A stretch of 64,000 bases of DNA, taken from the NCBI GenBank assembly GCA_023213395.1, contig CM041465.1, positions 38,943,741 through 39,007,740 on the forward strand. The letters run 5' to 3'. Made by a program: the position numbers and the translations under genes. Below the pieces are notes generated by a model that was not told the origin of the DNA, did no database searches, and was given only the letters and a program-made list of their open reading frames with translations. Source of the DNA: Cycas panzhihuaensis (Eukaryota > Cycadophyta). The stretch's first letter is position 1, and the number at the start of each line of letters is the position of its first letter. Positions 57,321 through 64,000 of the stretch are shown here, in pieces.

Positions 57321-59318
57321 CATAAACACATTTTCAAATCTACATCAGACTTATTCAGATATATAAACATGTTGAACTAGTAACCAATAGGCTATAAAAC
57401 CCATGCTAACATCAATTTAACCACCTAAAGTATAATAGTATACCACAAACTAATAACCACTTATACAAATAGGCTAATAAACTATAATTTTGAAGCACAT
57501 CACCTCAAACATTTGAGGTAAAAACATTGATATAACTTAAATAAAATACTACTTTATAATGAATAAATCACATCTTTAATAATATATTCAATGATCCATA
57601 CTGCATAATAAAGTTTGCTTATCCTACAACTTGGTATCTCCATATAACTCACCCTTCTATCAATCAATGAATACACACTAACATCAATAGCTCACCCATT
57701 AATGATGGCCAATATACTTTTGCCCATTAATCTTACCCTCTTATCAATTAGTGATAATTCATTGCTATTGATAACCATTGCCCAACAAACTCTCTCATGT
57801 AACCATATGCAAGAAGAGTTTCACATTGCCTCATGTTGCCAATAATCATCAATTAAGAGTGTCCAAAACACTCACTTTGCCATATCTCAATGTCATCTCA
57901 TATCACCCTTTAAATTGCCATGACACATCATATAAAAACATGCCTAATATTCACTTGATTTTAAAGAAGATGCCTTATACCACTTTAATCAAACAATGGA
58001 AAACATCCACTTGAAAATGTCATATCAAAATACAACTCAAGAGACAATCTATTAATATTATCAAATAAGACTTTGATATATCCCAACAAGTATGAAAATG
58101 TCTTTAATAAGATTAATACAGCTTTGAGAATCAAAGTACACCAAAATCTTTGAAAAAAGAAAGCTGATCTTCTTTAATCAAAAGCAAGGGAAATAATTTT
58201 GATAAATATCAAATATCATTATGCAACATAGGCGATTTCTTTGAAATAACATTTAATATTAAATATAAAATAAATATCAAAATGGCAAAATTATATCATA
58301 AGGGTGACTTTGATTAAATATTATTAAACACCATTTAATATATAAAATGGTAGTGTAATTTTATAATATATATAAATATGACTTAATAAATATCATGACT
58401 ATGATATTATTTGATCAAATGTGATTGAATAAAACATGGATGACTATATTTAATACATAAATATTATAATGGGCAATCAATATATCAAATCGAGTGATTA
58501 ACGATAAAATCAAAATATTGATATTAAACTTCAACAATGAAGAAATATATTAAACTAACATATTAATTGAGTGGCAACTTAATAGATATCACATAAATAC
58601 TTTATTTCAGTCATAATAGTTATGACTCTTTAACTCTTTCTCCTCGTTGATGACTTCATTAAGCATCTAGTCTTATTCCTCTTCCATGGTGGCTCTACAA
58701 TTATCTATGACCTCTCTGTTATCACAATCCTTGCATGGGTTCCTTATAACTCTCACTAATAGTTTACTTATTGCTTGGGTAACACACCTACAAATAACTA
58801 TGGCGATCTCTATGGTTGCTAAGCCTTCCATAATAATAGTTACCTACTTAAGCTTTTAACTATGGTATAAGCAAATGACTGATAATCACGTGTTGATTGC
58901 AATGATGCAAGCTCACTCACAAATGATCCAAAACCAATGGAGATGACATCTCTTCACCAATTCATAGCAAAATCATTGGCAACATAGGATAAATAGATTT
59001 AAGACGTTCAACAGACTCAAAATAGACACAACGACTAGTAAGAGAGTAACGAGGGGTTACAAATTTAACAAATAAGGGGCACTAACACTTGCACAAATTA
59101 AAATAACACCTTCTACTTGTCCACATACCTTTGTAGACCATAAAATCCCTATAAAACAAAAAACATAAGGCTCTAGAATTTGCATACGATCATTGCACCA
59201 TCATGGCTTATTCTTTTAGTTGTATGATAAGCCATTCCTTAAAGGGTGAGCCAACATGACTTGACAACTAACAATTAAACAATCTACTTAATATTTATCT
59301 ACTTATTCACCTCCTATT
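57321..59318 (-). other. Interior of K without recognisable gag
   Basis: 2 kb between integrase and primer site. No gag, zinc knuckle or protease motif is readable. The small ORF at 57778-58014 (+) has no recognised motif. Confidence 0.55.
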
Positions 59319-59330
59319 GCTCTGATACCA
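59319..59330 (-). other. Primer-binding site of K (perfect)
   Basis: The minus strand reads TGGTATCAGAGC, an exact Met-tRNA match adjoining the LTR. Confidence 0.93.
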
Positions 59331-59662
59331 TGTTAAGAAACACCAAATATGCAAACATGATAATAGAATCATTTATGAACACAAAAGAGTTGAACAAAAC
59401 AAGCACATGAGATAAACACATTTAACGTAGGAATCTAATTGAGAAAAACCCAACACATAAATATTATTATCACATTTTTATAAATTTATCATATAATATT
59501 ACAATGGATTTAAATCTATGTTTATAAATCACAAGTGCCTCAAATAACTAGCATTTGGGTTTATATCTATTAGCTCAATATTACAATACTTCATCAATAT
59601 ATTTGTATAATATATCACCACATTTATATTAGTCGGTAAGTGCTTATAATATCAGTTTAACA
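59331..59662 (-). repeat. LTR of K (5' in element sense)
   Basis: 332 bp, TGTTAAGAAACACC to GTTTAACA on the + strand. Pair of 55666-55996. Confidence 0.93.
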
Positions 59663-60127
59663 CAACTAATCAAAATTGTAAACTTAATATCAAATATTAC
59701 AGTGTTTATAAATCCCATTGACCATATAGGAATTTCATTCCTAGTAATCACCCAAAATTTAATTCTATCAATTTAAAGAATTAAACTACACAAAATTTTT
59801 ATCAAAACATAAACCTTTCTAAATCTAATCTTATTGTAACCTATGCCTACTATCATAAAGAAGGCCATAACATTAATGCATGTAGGAATAAACTTTCTTC
59901 TAAAGTTTAAAAAGCCTCTAGGGTTATTCTAAAATCTAATTATATTTTAGTTACTTCTACATCAGTTTACTCTACTCCAACCATATAAACTCCTTCTTGG
60001 GTTTTAGATTATGGAGATACATATTAATGGAGATATAAGGTATAACTACTATCTACTTACAAACTAGGACTCAATTGTAAAGAAGAAATTTCTTTTGAAA
60101 GTGGTTCCCAGCTCCAAGTAGCCAAAA
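59663..60127 (+). pseudogene. Copia fragment L: gag end and protease start
   Basis: Plus-strand remnant. The zinc knuckle near 59840-59885 reads YAYYHKEGHNINAC (first two Cys changed to Tyr), close to CAYCHKKCHTIDVC of element G. The protease start reads TPSWVLDYGDTY near 59990-60025 (Asp kept, Ser to Tyr). EEISFESGSQLQVAKM (about 60080-60125) parallels EEDISFRSDTQLKVKG of G. So L is a relative of G. K interrupts it on the left, and the LTR-like repeat M cuts it on the right at 60128. No other part of L is recognised. Confidence 0.82.
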
Positions 60128-60383
60128 TGTAGCTTCCAAAATATGGTCAAAACTATACCTTATGACCATTCAAATTAAAGGTCTTTGTACAGGGATTCCA
60201 ATGGTTCAAACAAAAGTCAATTCTAATATCTACATCAAAATCTATGTCCATTTAAAGTTAGCTTGATAGTTTTTGGAGAAGTTCTGGCTGACTTCTATTT
60301 AAGTAGTATTAAGGATAATATCACCCACTCTAGCCAGCTTTTAATTGAAGTATTTTCATCACTATAAATAGGAATTTTGATCC
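60128..60383 (+). repeat. LTR-like repeat M, copy 1 (truncated)
   Basis: Begins TGTAGCTTCCAAAATATGG and ends just past a TATA box (ACTATAAATAGG, about 60362). It aligns to copy 2 at 60733 onward, except for the (AT)n insertion in that copy. Confidence 0.8.
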
Positions 60384-60732
60384 TTACGATTAATTCCTTT
60401 TATAAAATCCTTATTTCTCCTTCTACAAACTATTTTATTTAAAAATAAAATGTGTAAACACAAGGTAAGACTAGGACAAGATAATTGAGACATATCATAG
60501 CTCTTAGGATACTCTCGATGTAGAACAAGGTACAACATGTACTTGGCCATAGAAACAAACATCGACAAATGTAAGTTGCCTATTAGTAAATCTCCATAAA
60601 ATATATAAGATCGAGCCAAATCGTCATGATCTACAGGATCTAGTAGGAGGTGGTTATAAGATTAGATTGAGCTACAATAATTTCTCAATACTTCAAGGGC
60701 GAAGTATAATTTTAAAGGCAAGGGAATTGTAG
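60384..60732 (+). other. Interior of M
   Basis: About 350 bp between the two copies. Its end (CTTCAAGGGCGAAG ... GGCAAGGGAAT) resembles the end of gypsy pol plus a purine tract. Too short for any gene. Confidence 0.5.
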
Positions 60733-61400
<668 letters not shown>

Positions 61401-64000
61401 TTCATTTTCTTGTTAAATAGCATCTAGTTATTATTTTTTTAAGATTATTACCTATATTTTTGAGGAAAATTGCTATAAAAGTAAAATTAGATTGCTACAT
61501 AAAACTGGTAATGTTTCTTTAAAAAATTGCTCAATTAATAATTTCTTTTATCCTTGGTCTTTTACATAATCTTCTTTTTGTTTATCAAATTTGCAAAATA
61601 GAATCGCACCTATGGGGATCACCAGATCAGAAGAGATTAGACTAATGTGACTAACAACCTCGCGACTACAAGATCCACAAGGGGAAAGGAAATGATCACC
61701 TACAAAGGGCATTTGTGCATTGGATCGCAAGTTCGAGGACCCGTAAATGGCACACAAACTCCCTTCCAGGGTAAACAACTCCTCAATTCAGGATTGGGTA
61801 AGAGAGGGATCTCCTCGGTTTGTCGAGTAGCCTCTAAGGAGATCCTTCTATCTTAGATGGCTGAGGAAGGAGGGTGAATATGGGGATGCCCCCCTTCCCG
61901 TGGAGAGGGAATGAGTCTTAGCCAAAAAAGGGAGAAATCTCACACGCAAGTTATGGGTGACTAACAATGTAGGTGAATGAGGAAGAAGTTAGGTTAAAGG
62001 ACCAACTTTGGGCTAAGGATAAAGCAAAGAGAGGCTTCACTAAAAGAGGGCAAAGAGGACCATAAGTGGTGGTGCCCTCAAGGCACCTACACCTAAGAGG
62101 GATTTAGGTATAGGAAATAAAGTGTTTTTCAGTTACGGGGAATGGGTATGGGCGAGTCGACTCAGGTAAGTACAGGTATGCTTCTATCCTTTGCCTTGGT
62201 CTATTTTAGAAAGGTAGATTGAAGTGCCTCTTTATTTTTATTGAATGATTGATTGGTTCATTTGCACGACTATTATGCATCCATTGCCTAATCATACTAT
62301 ATGATATCATTTCAGCCTATGATGATTTAGGGATATCAATCCCAATGGTACTTTGCAACCCTCCTATACATCTCCATGTCATCCCAAGCATCGTGCAACC
62401 CTTGTGACCCGTTCACAACTCTGTTGCCATACCTCAACCTCTAGCACCTTGCCTAGGTGTCATTGATGTATGCTCATTCATTTATCGACCTTTTGGGAGT
62501 TTTAGGTCTTTGGTACTTCACTGGCCTAGGTCTCTTCGATCCTATGACTATCCCCAACCATTTGGATAGAGGGTCATATCCCCCAGGCTTGGGGCACCTC
62601 TCTTTTTGATCTCCAACCCTTTTTTCTTTCATTTTTGTGTATGTTGTTATCACACCATGGTAAAGATTGCGGTACTACTGCAAACTTTACAGTGCTACGA
62701 AGTTTACCGTAGGGCAACCATCACACTTTATTTTTTAAAATCCGTCGTAGCAAATTTTGTATTTATTACGAAATTACCAGGTGGCTGAGTCGTATTCCCA
62801 GCCCTAGCTGAACCCTAATTGCTTAACTGAGCTAGGGTTAGGTTTAAATCCCAAAAAAGACATCATTTCCTCCTCTTCTTCCACTGTCTTCAATCTCTCT
62901 TCTCACTAACATAAGACATCTCCTGCAGAAATGCCCTACAACCCTTGAGATATTAACTCTCCAATTTGAGATCAGCCTCTTGCAGCCTTAGATTTGCAAT
63001 AGAAAGCACGAGATAAGGCTACCTTAAGCAAGATACGCTCCAAGCTTACCTCTAAGCACAAGCATCATGTCTTGATCAAGTTTCCTCTTCAGATTTGGTA
63101 GCCTCCATAGAGTTTCACCTGCAAACCTTGCAGGGCTGCCCTCTTCTCCCATTTCCTTAGGTAGATCGACTCCTGATCTGCCCCCTAATAGGTATTCTTC
63201 CTCCCTTATTACATTTGGCTTCTCTTAAATTGATCAAAAGTGGTTGGAATATCCTATAACATCCCTTGTTTCTCATATTTCTACTGTACATAGGAGGCAT
63301 TCCCTCCTCTTTTCATTCTCTGCTTGCCATTCCTTCCATCTCTTCCCTGGTTTCTCCAAGGAGACAGTGAGGAAGAGGCTCCAAAGAGGGTGAGTGAAAG
63401 GAGTCAAGGCGGGTTCCACAACCCAGTAAGGCCTTCTCCTCAAGGGCAACCCCCTTCTCCCCCTCTCGTCTTTCTCCTTTATGCTTCCCTTGGGCCACCA
63501 AAGAGCTCCCAGAAGAGAGGCCACTACTAGTAGCAGCATATGCAGACCATTATTGCACTTGCTCCAGCTTTATTAGCCTTATATAGGTAGGAATTGCAAC
63601 CCTTAGTTAGACCCTACTTTATCTTTGGGTATTAGATTAGTTTGGGGGTTACAAAAGTTGTACATCACAACTTTTACAATGTTAGCAACATCTGCAACTT
63701 TATTACAACTTGTCACCCCTATTTTAGGTTTCATTTTACTGTCTTTACTTCTTGTTTATGTGCTTAGACAGCGTGGAGGTCTGTGTCTTAGGGGGTTAGC
63801 CATTCTAAAGATAACCACCTTTCTTCTCTTTTCTTGTCTTCCTTGCATAGAGAAAAGTTGAAGATTGATCCTTAATATAAAACTTCTCTTGGTTAAGATA
63901 TTTTTCTTGTATTACTTTATGAATTTTGTATACATATGCATTTTGCTCCCTGGAAGCCCCTTGGGAAAGGGAAAGACTTTTTGACTACAGGTTTTTTCTC
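61401..64000. other. Unassigned, GC-balanced stretch
   Basis: 2.6 kb less AT-rich than the rest. Several short overlapping ORFs (for example 61548-61778 minus, 61647-61856 plus, 63273-63539 minus, 63324-63530 plus) show no family I recognise. Around 62800-62900 an AGCTAGGGTTAGG stretch followed by TTCCTCCTCTTCTTCC-like pyrimidines looks like a plant 5' leader. It may be the LTR/leader of a large gypsy element continuing beyond the window or the edge of a host gene. No call is made. Confidence 0.4.

Larger units (their letters stand above)
55666..59662 (-). mobile_element. Ty1/copia element K, minus, nested in L
   Basis: LTRs 55666-55996 and 59331-59662 (about 331 bp) bracket 3.3 kb. The primer site (minus) adjoins the right LTR and the purine tract the left one, so K is on the minus strand. 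Readable domains are integrase (57320-56900), RT (about 56420-56280) and an RNase H tail (56282-56046). Flanks CAAAA and CAACT form at best a damaged TSD. The flanking sequence to the right is gag of element L. K has lost gag and most of RT. Confidence 0.88.

Noticed and set aside
55666-59662. The 331-bp repeats as a CRISPR-like or satellite array
   Set aside because: Only two copies, bounded by a primer site and purine tract: an LTR pair.

Overview
This is nuclear plant DNA made almost entirely of decayed, nested LTR retrotransposons. The evidence is as follows. It is AT-rich. There are many Ty1/copia gag-pol remnants and two Ty3/gypsy remnants. Eight primer-binding sites match the 3' end of plant initiator-Met tRNA (TGGTATCA...). 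LTRs begin TG and end CA or one-transition derivatives of these, and target-site duplications (TSDs) are 5 bp. No intact protein-coding gene, rRNA or tRNA gene was recognised. Element letters A to M are mine; family assignment is from visible protein motifs, not a database search.

Layout. 1-420 and 7458-8500: copia element B (+), split inside its reverse transcriptase (RT) by complete copia A (421-7457, minus, 359-bp LTRs, TSD TTGAC). 9015-20401: copia D (+, about 226-bp LTRs, TSD AAGTT), split just after its primer site by copia C (9265-14565, +, about 219-bp LTRs). 20402-22080: no recognised content. 22085-26046: two partial minus-strand copia units (E2, E1) joined head to tail, both lacking RT. 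26100-30110: gypsy H (minus) with an internal deletion. 30120-34050: gypsy I (+), carrying a probable solo LTR in its integrase. 34058-49125: copia F (+, 311-bp LTRs, TSD GAAAA), with copia G (34752-42222, +, 451-bp LTRs) nested in its leader. 49126-51640: no gene. 51640-55262: copia J (+), without a recognisable 5' LTR and internally deleted. 55337-55447: pure (TA)n. 55666-59662: copia K (minus, about 331-bp LTRs), inserted in the gag remnant of L. 60128-61400: short gypsy-like LTR repeat pair M containing a 196-bp (AT)n. 61550-64000: more GC-balanced sequence of unknown origin.

None of the elements can be autonomous now. The decay is dominated by C to T and G to A changes. Gln, Arg and Trp codons have become stops, gag zinc-knuckle Cys codons have become Tyr, and LTR ends TG/CA have become TA. 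Element G shows this best: its polyprotein frame (37498-41724) has no frameshift by eye but roughly 35 internal stops. This fits long-silenced, methylated DNA. The nesting gives a relative order: A is younger than B, C than D, G than F, F and a related solo LTR than I, and K than L.

The parts the transposon model does not explain well are the GC-rich block in the leader of G (35470-36190), the 2-kb leader of A, and 61.5-64 kb. I found no convincing new biological system.
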